Positions 30,872-42,615 of a stretch of 64,000 bases of DNA are shown here, piece by piece (position 1 is the stretch's first letter; the number at the start of each line of letters is the position of its first letter). The stretch is from the NCBI GenBank assembly GCA_002778195.1, contig PCDI01000008.1, positions 492,655 through 556,654 of the forward strand, read 5' to 3'. Below the pieces are notes generated by a model, which worked only from the letters and a program-made list of their open reading frames with translations, searched no databases and was not told the origin of the DNA. Both the position numbers and the translations under genes were made by a program. This DNA is from Raffaelea ambrosiae. Lineage: Eukaryota; Ascomycota; Sordariomycetes; Ophiostomatales; Ophiostomataceae.

Positions 30872-32564
30872 GATGGATAGATGGTACGGAGACTTAGTCA
30901 ACAAAGTAGTCAGTAAGTGATAAGTGATGCTTGTTAAAAGCAGAAAAAAGTGAACAGTTTATGTGAATGTGAGAAGGTTGTGAAGCTAAAAATGTAGTGA
31001 TTGATGATCTTGCTGGAGTGATGAGAGTGCTGATGGAACACAAACATGATCGAGAGAAAGTGAGCTTATTTATGTGTTCTACAAGCCATGGCCATCACAG
31101 CATATCAACAACATTGATCAGACGAGCCAAACGAAGCCGAGTGGAATCGTGGTAGTCGCCGATATCGAGACGGATGCCACTTTTGCGTGTTCTTGTTTCG
31201 CCTTCCTTGTTTTCTTGCTTTTTCAACATCACCAACTCTACTCTCTGACGCCAAGTCGGGCGGCTTGAAATAAATTCAGCTCGTCCATGGCGAGGCGATG
31301 GTGAAGCGATGGCAGCACAAGTCTTGCAAAAGACCATTCCCACAGTTGCCCCCACCGAGACGGATGCCACTTTTGCGTTTTCTCGTTTCAACTTCCTCGT
31401 TTCGTTGCTTTTCCAAAACCACCAGCTCAGACTCTCTGACACCAACAACGCCGACCCGGGCGGCTCCAAAAAATAAAAAATAAAAAATAAAAATAAAAAT
31501 CAGCCGCTCGGCCAACTCGGCGATGGCGAGGCGAGGGCATCACGAGTGGTCTCGAATCGGTTATAAGCCCTCTGTCCAACCTGTTTAGTCTGGCCGTTGG
31601 GATAATTTCAATGGACCCGGCTTCTTGGCTTGTACAAAAGGACAGCGCGTGGACGCTGATATTAGCACCGCCAAACGCATAACTGGTCTGGACAAATCAA
31701 GGTTTCGGTCCCCGGAAATCCCCGGATAATCTTAATTATAGCTTGTTTATGGGCCCTACTCGTAGCTTGGACATTGGGAGGGCTTTTGGTAAAAGTAAGC
31801 CTCATATTTCACATGTGAGGATGTGTGTAGAGATCCAAAACCCCGGCCGGTATATCTGATACAAAATAAGTCTAGGCGAGCGCCCCCCAACGTTGCGGTC
31901 GTTGCCCCTAAAAAACTTCCACTGATATGTAACACTACTGCCAAGCACCATGGCCCCCCTAAGCCTCCGATCCTTCGCTCCTTCCTTGCAACCTTCGCCC
32001 TAAATTCCCTGGCTCTATTGCGCTTAAAGCTCTTGGCATGGGGATCGCGCCTTCCTCTCGTGGTTCACGTTGCCCCTGTGCGAATTCTAAGGGTCTTCTG
32101 AGCAGATCTAAGCCGTTGCCAAGAAAGGCAGTGTACTGGTGAAACCACGAGATTCGGGAGATTTTGTTGGTTGTCCTACAAGTACGTTACTGTAAACGTG
32201 GTGGCACTTTTGTTTCAATTTACTACATTCACCGGGCGGCCACATCTTTGGAGTTTGTTTCCTTATATTAACCTTGTCACTGTCCTAATTTCCTTCGCCG
32301 TTCACGTCCGTGTTTAGACCATATTTTACGTCCATCGCGCCTTCCTCATCGATATTTTTCTACCCCACTACCTTTTTCTTTACTTCTACCGCAACTGTTT
32401 TTTTTTTGTTTTTTTTTCCTGCCTCACTCTCTTCTGTGTTATTTTTTACTGCTTCACCGAATCTTACTCTGAAAGAAGTCATCGGCGTCGCCAGAACCCC
32501 CTTCACTTACACTCGACTCTTACTCTCGTCTGGAAGCCAGAAAAGCTGCCAGCAAGTCGTCGCA
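30872..32564. other. Intergenic region with duplicated repeat
   Basis: About 1.7 kb between divergent genes. It holds a diverged tandem duplication (31167-31555, listed separately). The last 200 bp before 32565 are T/C-rich and likely contain the promoter and leader of the glycoprotein gene. No gene is supported. Confidence 0.55.
31167..31555. repeat. Diverged tandem duplication, period about 190 bp
   Basis: The stretch from 31167 and the stretch from 31357 share the opening CGAGACGGATGCCACTTTTG. They then share a long similar run (TTTCGCCTTCCTTG versus TTTCAACTTCCTCG, ACTCTCTGACGCCAA versus ACTCTCTGACACCAA, CGGGCGGCT) and a trailing GGCGATGG/GGCGAGGCGA segment. Copy two has an added A5-6T tract (31468-31500) where copy one reads only AAATAAA. 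The copies contain no open gene. They may be remnants of a non-autonomous or LINE-type element, which is inference. Confidence 0.75.
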
Positions 32565-33572
32565 ATGTCGCAGCCAAAGTCGCTTCTTTTTTCCCTTCTT
32601 TTCTCGTCCGTGGCCTTCCAGGGTGGCTTTGCCCAGGATCTGAGCCAGACCATCGTCGGCTGTGAGGATGTCGGTTGTCCCTTGGACAACTATGAGCCTC
32701 ACTGCACGCTGACCAATATCACCTTTGAGAACATTGGGCTCACTCGCATCCCCGACGTGCCGGACTCTCTCGAGGACTTCTCCATTGTCAAGGGCGTCAA
32801 TATTTCGTTGTCTGAGTCCAACACATTCACCTCTAAATACTACTTGGGCACGCCCCAGAACGTAAACCTCACCAAGCAGGTGCATGGCTGTGCCGTCATC
32901 TTCCACGACCCGCCCCAACAGTACTTCCAGGCAAATGGCACGCACACCTGCTCCGAGGTGATTAGCCAGAGCTGCATCGACGCCATCCAGAACCGCGGCA
33001 CGACCGTCGCCAAGGAAAACAGCGACGAGGACGAGGACGATCTCTGCAGCGCACTGCAGAACGACTTGGACAAGAATCGCATCAGCCAGTGCGAGAACAT
33101 GACCGGCGGCCAGAAGTTCATTGGCAATGTCACTGTGAAGGCTCTTTCCAGCCTGAAGAACATTGACAGCGCGAGCAACTCCACCAGTGACTGCTGGCCC
33201 ATCCTGCCCAGATCGGAGAACCTGGCCGAGATGTTTACCGAAGTTGTTTCGCTTGACGTTCGTCTCACCCAGTTCCCCGTCCCCAAAGTCCTACTTTTAA
33301 AAAAAAAACTAACTCGTATCAAATAGGGTGTTTTCAACGGTTCAACCGCATACCCCGAGCTGGAGCGGATCTCGCCACTGTTGACCGTCTTCGTCAAAGG
33401 CAGCAATGGCAGTAGCATTGTGAATCAGACCGTGTCTAGACTGACGTGCATCGCCATGAATACTACCCAGACCATCGCAGATGCGGACGGTAAAAGTGCT
33501 GCGTCTCGGTCTACGATCAACGTCTTTGCTGCTCTCAGCAGTGCATTTGCTCTGTTTGCATTGATGATGTGA
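32565..33572 (+). CDS. Secreted, probably GPI-anchored glycoprotein
   Basis: Exons 32565-33257 and 33327-33572 with a 69-bp intron (donor GTTCGT, branch ACTAAC, acceptor TAG) give 312 aa. The donor is weak but keeps frame and avoids a premature stop. Residues 1-24 form a signal peptide (ending GGFAQ). There are about ten N-glycosylation sequons and paired cysteines (VGCEDVGCPL, HCTL). The C-terminus ends in a hydrophobic tail (NVFAALSSAFALFALMM) after a small polar stretch (GKSAASRS), the layout of a GPI-attachment signal. I do not recognise the family. It is likely a cell-surface protein. Confidence 0.75.
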
Positions 33573-34125
33573 TAGAAGAAAGGGAAAGAGGAAATGGGTT
33601 AAGGGGAAGAAAACCTCTTCAAGGAGTCCTACATGATTGAGTTTCCCAGTTTGAGAAGATGAAAGAAGCAAGCAGCCTGGGCTCAATGGGTGGAAATCTT
33701 CCAGCCTATGAAATATTCATGTATAACTAGATATTTGCGCGAGCAATTTTGATACTGTGGTCGTTGCTAATTGTAGACAGTGTGCGCAATGTGGAAGAAC
33801 GTAATGTGGTAGAAATAGACTGGGCATTTTGTTTTGCTTATTTCGTGTGCTTGTATTTAACGGCAGCTGCTGTTGAACAAATAACGGCACGCAGATCCTG
33901 GTCTTCGTGCACTGGACTGGAGGGGTTTGGTTGACCAGTTAATCTGGTCCTAGAAGATTGGCATTTGGCATTTTTTCCAATGAGCTTCAAGGCCGTGATT
34001 TTCCTTTGCTGAATTGATAGGTATGTTTGTTATCTTTCCCAGTAACCTTCCTGCCACCTCGAAACTGTCTTACGTTGGAAGCCGGCATGTGAATTGGCCT
34101 TGTGTTGTTCCCAACCAAACCGACA
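33573..34125. other. Intergenic region
   Basis: About 550 bp between convergent ends of the glycoprotein gene and the F-box locus. No gene or repeat is seen. Confidence 0.55.
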
Positions 34126-35878
34126 TCATGCGTTCATGATCTGGCCATCCGAGGTGAACTCATTAAAGTATCCGACATATCGACGGCATCCTTTGTCTGT
34201 GCACCAGGTAACACGGTAGCCCTCCAGGTCGTCGTATAGATGGTATGAAGCTCTGTCAAGCGCCTGAAACCACCCTATTTCTATTGTGCCCCGGATCTCG
34301 TCCTCTCGCTGTTTCTGTCGCATGCTTTGATTCATGCGCCGGCTTTTGAGCATGCCCGCTCCCCATTCATCTTTCCTGGGTACGTGCCCGCCAGGGAGTC
34401 AAAAGATCCAGCTGTATCTGATCTGCAGACAACGCTCTCCGTGCTTGCAAATCTCCATGGAACACCCCATATTGTCCACCTTGCCTGTCCGCTGGTATAT
34501 GGTGCGGGACGCCGCATGCTTGGCACACCTTGTTTGGATTCTGTTCAGCTCAGCCGCTTGCACAAACTCGGTGTTCTTTTTGTGGGCGCCATAGTGGAGG
34601 CAGCCACACCGAGTCGGGTCGACGCACCGCACCTCCAAGAAAATGCCCGGAAACGACGGCGGCGTGATGTAGTACGGTGGTTCTTTTGTGTCGTACATGG
34701 CGTCGAGACGGCCACGGAAGTCATTGGACGGTATCCGCTGCTGTTTGAAGGCTTCCAAGTTCAGGTGCACGGTGAAAGACATGGTGGCCATGAGCTCGGC
34801 ATCCTCGCTGTCTATGAATTCGATTACCAGCGAAGGGAAGACAGAGGATAGAAGGCGACGGTAGTGTCCTCGATAGTGCCTCGGGATGTGACTAGGGTAG
34901 TAGCAGGTGAACCGCTGCGTGACCAAGTGTCTCAGCACTCGCCAGCCATGAACATTGACGTTCATGGCTCGCAAGAACCGGACCTTGCTCATGCAGGCCT
35001 GCACCTCCTTGAGAGTGACGAATTTGTGTGCACATGTTCTGACATGGCCTTGATGCGCGATGCATACCCGGTACCAAGGCCATTGCATTGTCCGTTGCAA
35101 GGGAGAAAAAGTAACGATTTAGATAGTCGACAACGCAGCCGTCGCAGTGCCGGTAGCGGAGAATATTTCTGTCCACGCGAGCAGCCCAACCAGCAGGGTC
35201 AGAGTCCCGTCGTCGTTCTTGCTGGCAGTGGCTACAGTAGGGACACTGGTCCTGGATACGAGATATCCAGTCGTTGTATAGATTTGGGTATGCATGCATC
35301 TGGCTCTGGGTGGCCCACTGCCCATAGGCAAAGAATGCGTCGGGGTCCTGCAGGTGGCGGAACTCTGAACTGCCGAAAAGACGCAAAAAGGTGCGACTTG
35401 TGCACCGTAGAATGCGGATGTCAATAGGGTCAAGCAGTTTCATAACGGCCACAAGCAGCTCCGGGGGCAGCCGCAGCAACGCGGACTGGCTGGCATTGTG
35501 TTCTGCTGCCAGCATAAGGCGATCTGCTGCGCCGCTGGTGAGGCGCTCCGCATCTCCCCCAAGCTCTTGGTCAAAGTGCTCTACCGGCCACAGCGCGTGA
35601 ACCCGACCCAGGGCGTGGTACTTGTTGAGATCTTCAAGCCTCCGGAAAGTGGCGTCGCCTGGTTGCGGTAGCAGCGTCCTGTCGTGTTCAAGGAAGAGAC
35701 CGCATCTGACGAAGCACCGAGAAATAATATAGACCGGCAACAGCACCATCAAGTCAACGGCTATCCACATACCACCAGCCAGCAGCCTGCCGACTGGTGC
35801 CAGCAACAGAGGAATTACATGGCGCAAATACCAGTACCACTGGAAGGCCGGTTGTGCAAGCAACTCTATATCAGGCAT
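34126..35878 (-). pseudogene. F-box protein gene with frameshift and in-frame stop
   Basis: From ATG at 35878 the frame encodes a hydrophobic N-terminus, an F-box (LPPELLVAVMKLLDPIDIRILRCTSR, about 165-190), then a Cys-rich region (CPYCSHC, RHCDGC) typical of fungal F-box proteins with a C-terminal zinc-like module. Near 35060-35080 the expected continuation moves to the next frame (VCIAHQGHVRTCAHK...), with no GT-AG intron available to explain it. That frame runs to TGA at 34401-34399 and then continues in the same frame through 34126, including WCTDKGCRRY, a typical family ending. F-box proteins recruit substrates to SCF ubiquitin ligases. Two lesions suggest a pseudogene, but assembly errors are possible. 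Confidence 0.6.
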
Positions 35879-37182
35879 CTTCTTGGGGCGCAGAGATCTG
35901 GCATGGCTTGCTGAAAACTTGGGTGTATGCTTCGAAGGGTCTTGTCCTCGAATCCTCAAATGAATCTTTTATAGAGAAGAAGCAACAGGGACCGCTTTTC
36001 TGTGACGTATCCTGATGCCTGAAAGAGTGAAAAAATGGGAACTCATTGTTTACCTCATTTTTTCACTCGCAGCCATAGCCAAAGCAACTACGGTGACGTT
36101 AGTCTAGAGCATACGGGATGGATCACTGCACAGTATTACTGGGACTCACAAGAACAGCTTATCCGAAATACCAGGAGGAAGACCCCCTTTGTCTAACCAT
36201 TTGCATCTACAACCAACTTCGCGGTTGCGCAGACTCAATTCCACAACGTGACATTGATATACATTTTCGACCCGTAGCCATCGCTGGTCGTTACGACGCA
36301 ATATCTGACAAAACCCTGCGCGTTCTTTACCTCCTGTATATTGCCAGAGCGACTTTCCTTTTTTAAGTGCGGACGGGAGTGAGTGGCTTTATACTTGGTA
36401 GGTTTTATGTGCATTTCTCAGTACTGTGGGGGCCAGATACAGGTGTAGTCAACCGATTCGCCTTTCAAAAGGTCACAATTTCTTCCTCGAGTTTAATGAA
36501 TCATGAAGGCATGCGGGTTATGCTGAAAAAACGGATCCCTTGAGCACACTGACAAGAGACTCATTCCTAGTGAGAGGGGGGAAAAAAAAAGGGGGGGGGG
36601 GTCATAAAAACAGCACTTTTGAGACGTTTCCATGAAAGAAAACGCGGCCCCCAAAGTGAAGAGAACAGATTCGTAAATAAAATGATGAAAGGGCGAACAG
36701 AGAGGGTAGAGTCAGAGAGAGGGGGAGAATAAAGAGAAGCAGGACAAAGACGGGAAGAAAATGAACAGTAAATTATTAAAGAGAAGCAAAGGAAAAAGAG
36801 AGCAGAAGAGAGGGGAGAAATCCCCCTCTGCCAGAAGACAAAGACATATTTGCAAGAAAGCGACATCCCCTTCACTTGAAGGGTGGAAAACCCATGGACA
36901 GACACGGGTTTCGTGGTGGCTCTTTGCTCGCAGCTGAAAGGGCCGCCACCCACACCCAACAGATTCCGCTTCGACACCTGCCACAGAGAGACGACAAAGG
37001 CCAGAGCGACGCCCACTTCCCATCCGGATGGCCCTCCATATGAAAGCTCATGGGAACCAAGACCTCTTCTCAGGAGTGTTGGTGTCCTACGTCCTGACAT
37101 TAACCTGCCAACTTCGACACTCTCCTTCCAGCCCAAAACCCCAAAACAAAACAGATCCCTTCGGCTGGCAGAAGACGAACAA
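35879..37182. other. Gene-free region
   Basis: About 1.3 kb between the F-box locus and an uncertain ORF. It has a G-run near 36592 and a purine-rich stretch (36650-36830, GAGAGA-type words). A plus-strand frame upstream of 37183 lacks an ATG and is not called here. Confidence 0.5.
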
Positions 37183-37593
37183 ATGGGGAACGATCGATCA
37201 TTGAACATCAAACTGCAGCCCGAGTTCCGGACTTTCGTGTCGCCTTCCCAAAATGCTTCCACAAAACTCATCCTGTGGTATGACAAAGACAGTGGGAAAA
37301 ATGACAAAGCCTTCCAGGCTTATACGGCCATCACAGCGCGAATCAACCAGAACAAGAACCTCGGCCATCTCCAATGCACCAAGCACTGGGACCAGGTCAC
37401 GATTGCAGGCATAGGGTGTAGGCTCTCCCTCTCGCGATACGAAGACTCGTATTCCATCAACACGCACAAAGACAACCGCAGTGCTTTGGAATCGCTGAAG
37501 TTGGCTTTGGCAGTGCCTGGATCAAAAATCATGAAAGACGACGCGAACGACAAGATCGAACTTCACCTGGCCAAGAGTTATGAAGTCAAATAG
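37183..37593 (+). CDS. Uncertain hypothetical protein, 136 aa
   Basis: The frame is open from about 36883, but its first ATG is at 37183, giving 136 aa. Composition is protein-like and not repetitive (KLILWYDKDSG, DQVTIAGIGCRLSLSRYEDS), yet codon use lacks the strong GC3 bias of neighbouring genes. No domain is recognised. An upstream exon may be missing. It may be a rapidly evolving small gene or chance. Confidence 0.35.
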   Translation: MGNDRSLNIKLQPEFRTFVSPSQNASTKLILWYDKDSGKNDKAFQAYTAITARINQNKNLGHLQCTKHWDQVTIAGIGCRLSLSRYEDSYSINTHKDNRSALESLKLALAVPGSKIMKDDANDKIELHLAKSYEVK

Positions 37594-37949
37594 AACCTGG
37601 CGACGGACAATTGGGCCAATGCTCAAAGAACACAGCGATAACGGCCGCGGAACAGCAGCAACCACCTTTTGGACAGCATGGGTCTTGGTCGAAATACTTT
37701 TTAATTTTGATAACAATATGTTTAGACAAAAGGTAGCCCCAATGCAATGGACAGAAAATTACTCTTAAAAACACAAGCAAGAAGAAGAAATAAAACAGTG
37801 CTAAACAAACCAATAAAAACGCCGTCCCATATGCAGTAGAGTTCCTGTCAGATTCTTCAGACACTCCAGGGTATGCAAAAAAAAAAAAAAAAGAATCACC
37901 CTTTTCTCTCTGTTGTTGTTGTGTACTCTCCCCCATCTCTCACTTGCTG

Positions 37950-40591
37950 TTAGATGGCTACGCCCAATCCTTCGTATGCCCGCTCGACGGTCCGTCCGCC
38001 CATGCCAGGAACGCTGCGAAGCTGTGCCAGTGTGTGGATACTGCGGCGTTCCCCAGCGAACATGGCGTCGGCGTCAGTCAGCTCGGCGCCATCGAGGTAG
38101 TCGACCAGGTCGCGGGCCTTTTTGGCACCAACGCCGGCAAGGCTGCGGATGCGGGTAACGTCGCGCGAGTTGACAATATCAAGAAGACGCCGCTTGCGGG
38201 GCGTCAGGATGGACTCGTCATCGGCCTCGTTGCCGTTTTCCTTCAATGCATCGTCGTCGTCCTTCTCGTAGCTGCTTTCGTGTCTAGCCGTTGCGGTTGA
38301 CCGACCCGACGACAGCTTAGCGGCTTTGCGGCTCTTGCCTCGGCGGCGGTTGGAGGAGGCGGACGACGGCTTGCTCACAAAGCTGGCATCGTCTTCGGCG
38401 TCGGCGTCGGCGTCGGGTTCTTGGTACTCGCTGTCGTTGTGGCTGTTGTCATCAGCGGCATGGCCCTCTGAGTCATCATCAGTGGCAGCCGACGCTGCTG
38501 CTGCGGCCGCTGCGGCAATGGCACGCTTCCGCTTCTGACTGGACGTGCGTCGTGGGGCAGCAGCACCATCGCCCGATCTCTTCCCTTGTCTGCCGCTGCT
38601 GGTGTTGCCCTCCCGAGCCATCTTGGCCTTGAGCTTCTCAATCTTGGTCAGCAGTTTCGCCTGCCCCGGGAAGAAGGGTAGGGCCTGCTCGTAGTAGCGC
38701 AGAGCAGCCGCATCGTCGCCAATTTCTTTGTTCTGGCGGGCCAATAGGAGGAACCGCAATCCCTCTGTGCGCGGGTCGTCTTCCCGCTTGCCGTCCTCAA
38801 TGCGGCGCTCGAGAGCATCCAGACGTTTTTGCACAGCCTCCGTCATGATCTTCTCGGCCTCTTCTGATTTGGACGTCTTCTCCGTCTCGGCAGCCTCCTT
38901 TGCGGCCTTTTCTTGCTTGCCCAGCTTTTCCTGCTCTTGTGCGTGTGCGGCCAATGCCTCAGCGACCTTGCGCTCGATAATGGCCTCGATCTGTTCCGCA
39001 GACATGGTTGGTGCGGCTGCCGTTTTTGATGGCGACATTGGCTGGCCTGTCGGGCGAGCGATGCCGGATGGTCGGGCAAGTTTCGAGGGCCGCGGCTCGG
39101 CCAAATCAGAAGGCCGTTTGGTCGTCTTGCTTGCGTTCGACAGGCGTGGCTTGGACACGTTGGCGACGGGCGCCATGCGAGATGTGGGGGTCACAGAAGA
39201 GAGCGCTGATGGAGGAATCGACGTCACGGCGGGCGGCTTTGTCGGTCCGCGGTCTGCATATACAGAAAACGCCTTGGTCGGCTTGTCGGCATTGGCGGCC
39301 TTGGCAGCCACGTTGCCGCTGGCGATGTTGTGGGCATTGCTGGTGAGCGCTCGCAGGGGCTGTCTGGCCAGACTCGTGGTGGAAGACGAAGAAGTCAGTG
39401 TGGTGCCAGAGGCAAACGAAGACGAAGACGAGTTGGTCATGGATCGTGGCGGCTGCTTGAACACGATCTCGTTCTCGATCTCGCGGACCTCGATGCGTTT
39501 CGCGCGTGAGCTGACGTTGAGACTGCTGATCGTGTCAAGGTGGTAGCTGCGGACGGGAGCCAGGTTGAGGATCATGACCGTGATGCCGTTGTTCTGGCCC
39601 AGCGAGAGGATGCGCGTCATCTTGGACTCGCGGTAGGGAATGCGCTTTTCGCCACGGCCAATGGCGTCGACACACTGGCTGAGCACAAACAGGCTCTTGT
39701 TGATGGCAGCAGACTCGACGAGGCGCTCCTTGCCGTTGTCGGTGCGGCGGTTGTCCTCGGAGCCGGCAAGGTCGATGCAGGAGGCCGTGCTCTCGCGGAC
39801 AGACACGACAGACTCACCATCCTCAGAATAGGTCGTTTGGGTGAGCTTGACGCGTAGGATCGCGTGGCTGCGGCTGCTGTGGGCATTGAGCTTGGTCGAG
39901 GCCGTGACGCGGTTCTGGTTGGCGGCAATGTAGAGGCGCTCAAAGTCTTTGAGGTCGGCACAGGGCTCCTCAGACAGGCCAACCACGTGCGTCTTGTTGT
40001 CCTTTTCGCGCAGAGGCAGGCCAGACGCGGTCCGTTTTTCTGGAGGCTCGAGGAGGTCGTAGACTTTGTCGTTGTAGATTTCGTAGTAGGACAGGGCCAC
40101 GGAAACAGACGTGGCACCCGCCGTGTCCTTTGTGATTTTCTTGCCGCGGCGGAAGACGAGACTCAGCAGGCGCGGAATCACGCCACGGTCGGCCAGCTTC
40201 AGACCACCACGCATGGTGTGCGTCTTGCCGGTGCCCGTGACGCCGTACGCGAAGATCGTGACATCGAGGCCCTGGAAGAGAGATTTGATGTGCGGAGCGA
40301 CTGTGCTGTTAGGGAGAGAAGAAAGCCAGAGACGGGCCGCAGAACGACTGTGGGAAGAAGCTGCCAGGCACCAAACTCACCCTCTGCATTGAACAGCACC
40401 TCCTGGGTCGTCGCCTGGTCGTAGACGCCGTTGAAGGCAAACGAGAACTCCTCGGATTCGTTCTTGGGGCTCGGGATCTTGACCACGTTTGGTGGCCGCC
40501 CTTCCTCGCTGCTATCGGCACGCACAATCACGTCCTTCTCGAGCTCCTTAGCCAGCAGCGGCCGGATTCTGGCAACAACGCGGACCGACAT
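37950..40591 (-). CDS. Kinesin-10-like motor with C-terminal helix-hairpin-helix (KIF22/Kid type)
   Basis: Exons 40591-40381 and 40300-37950 with an 80-bp intron (GTGAGT...CAG) give 853 aa. The N-terminal motor (about 1-345) has the P-loop GVTGTGKTHTM, switch I SSRSH and switch II DLAGSEDNRRT; the latter run is close to KIF22. The middle (about 350-700) is low complexity, followed by a short coiled-coil-like region (EQEKLGKQEKAAKEAAE) and acidic DADADAED repeats. The C-terminus carries helix-hairpin-helix motifs (IRSLAGVGAKKARDLVDYL, LRSVPGMGGRTVERAY) that can bind DNA. Kinesin-10 motors push chromosome arms on the spindle. The start lies 536 bp from the divergent AIM24 gene. Confidence 0.9.
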
Positions 40592-41127
40592 CGTGAACGA
40601 CTGTTCCTCCTCTTACCTCTCTTTGTCAATTGGCGCTGGACAAGTGATGTGACATCAATGGGATCAAGAAAGAACGGAATGGGGCCAAGCAAGGGGACTG
40701 GAGGATGGAGGGAATAATACACCACGAGAAGTGATAATACGGAACTGGCCAGGGCTGAGAAGTGGGATGCACCAACACACACAACGCATAAACCAACCAA
40801 GCTTGGGAGAGCTCTGGATTGGCGATCAGATCGCCGAGTTTTAGAACGTAGCCGTAGCGCGTCGGTTGTGGGCGTGTCTCGTTGTTGGGGGCAACGCAGT
40901 GGCCCGTGCACAGCTTTCTTCCACATTGGGCTTAGTGTTGAGGAAGGGTAGCTTTGGAGCCGCTTTGGAGCAGTTGGCGCTTTCCGTTTCGATCCCCGTA
41001 ATATGTCGGAAGATTTTTGGCTCTTTTCGCGACTTCGACGACGACACGCACGGCGACAAGAGGGGAACAGCCAAGGACCCCAGTCTGACAAGGCTTCATC
41101 GTGTCTGGTCCCGACTGTATTTTCAGA
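40592..41127. promoter_or_regulatory. Shared promoter region of kinesin and AIM24 genes
   Basis: 536 bp between two divergent start codons. No gene or strong motif is identified. Confidence 0.5.
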
Positions 41128-42615
41128 ATGCGCGGCCCTTCCATGCGGCCGCAATGGGCGGCTTCCCAGCTGCTCCGGCCCCAAACCGCGCAGTACATAT
41201 GCCGGCAATGCCTAATCACCACTGCGACGACGACGGCGTCGACGACAACGATACCAGCCAGCCGCCGGCACATCCAGATCAGCACAGCGCCCGTGACCGA
41301 GTTCCCGAAGCCAACAGGTAGCGACGCATTTGGTGCGTCGTCCACAAATGGTGGGCGCGACGAAGCAGGTGGGTTCTCGGGAGCTATGCGATGCCTGGAT
41401 TGCCGTGCCATGCCGAAATGCAGAACTGGCCAGACGTACAATTGCCACGGAGAACGCTAACTGTTCACAGATGCGCGCTTTGAAGTCTTGGGCTCGCCCT
41501 ACTCTCTGCTCTCTGTCTCTCTGTCGGCGTCCCAGAACCTCTATACACGACGAGGCACATTGGTGTCGGTCGCCGGCAAAGTTGAGAATGTATGACCGCT
41601 CCCCAAGATGGCTTCACAAGATATCATCCCTTCTTTGCATGATTTGTTTGCTAACAAGTCATCTTCTATTTGCCTACAGGCGCAATCGACGCTCTCCATG
41701 CTCGCTCCCGTCCGCCGCGCCCTCTTCGGCATCCCCTTCCTCTACCAGAAAATAACCTCGACCACGCCCTTGACCCTCCTGATCGGCACCAAGGCCGCGT
41801 CCACGACCCTCTTCACCCTCCACCTCGACGGGACCACCGACTGGGTTGTCGCTCAGCGCAATGCCCTGCTCGCCTGGACCGGCCACACGCTCGCCGTCAC
41901 TCCGCGCCGCGAATCCGGCATGGGCCTCCTCGGCCTCGCCCACTGGGGCTCCTCGTTCGTGACCGGCCGCGGTCTGGTCGCGCTGTCGGCGCCCGGCTAC
42001 ATTTACCCCGTAACTCTGGCCGCCGGCGAGGAGCTCGTCGTCCACCCGAGCCACGTTGTCGCCTACGCCGTCGCCAAGAACGCCCCCCAGCCGTTCCGTC
42101 TCAAGACAGGCGGCGCCGCTGCCGCCACCGGCTCCGCCGTCTCGACTGCCGTGAGTGCCGTTGCCGAAACTTCGACCAAGGTTGTGAGCACCCTGCGCCT
42201 GCAGATCCCCGCCGTGCCTGAGCCTGTCTCGCGCTTCTGGGAGACCGCGCGCAACGGAACAGCCTACAAGGTGGCGGCGCGCGCGCTGTTCAACATCCGG
42301 ACCGTGCTGCGCCGCACCATCTGGGGCGACCGGCTGTTTGTGCACGTGCGTGGGCCGACGACGCTTCTGCTGTCGAGCCGCGGCGTGCGGGTATCGAACG
42401 TGCTGACGCGGGACGAGGTCAACGAGATTGCCGACACGGAGCCAGGCGTGGTACCGGCCGCAGTGGAGTCGGCCACGAAGCCGAAGACAGGTGGTGAGGG
42501 GGCCGAAGACGCCGCTGCAACGAGCAGTGCTGTTGCCATGCACGTGGCGCCGAGCAAGACGGACGGCAAGGTGGAGTTCAAAGACACCAAGGATCTGAAC
42601 GAGTTTGTGCGATAA
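41128..42615 (+). CDS. AIM24: AIM24 family mitochondrial protein
   Basis: Three exons, 41128-41368, 41471-41589 and 41680-42615, give 431 aa. Introns are 102 bp (GTGGGT...CAG) and 90 bp (GTATGA...CAG). The N-terminus is Arg/Gln-rich and acid-free (MRGPSMRPQWAASQLL), fitting a mitochondrial targeting sequence. Family blocks are FEVLGSPYSLLSVSLSAS, NLYTRRGTLVSVAGKVEN spanning exon 2, then GTTDWVVAQRNALLAWTG, GRGLVALSAPGYIYPVTL, and RGPTTLLLSSRG near residue 350. In yeast, AIM24 acts at the inner membrane and supports MICOS complex integrity. The C-terminal tail (about 375-431) is low complexity. Exon joins reproduce the family alignment, so the model is well supported. Confidence 0.93.

Noticed and set aside
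34399..34401. Programmed TGA readthrough in the F-box gene
   Set aside because: The following codon is CTC, not the CTA of the known readthrough context, and a nearby frameshift makes simple decay or an assembly error more likely.
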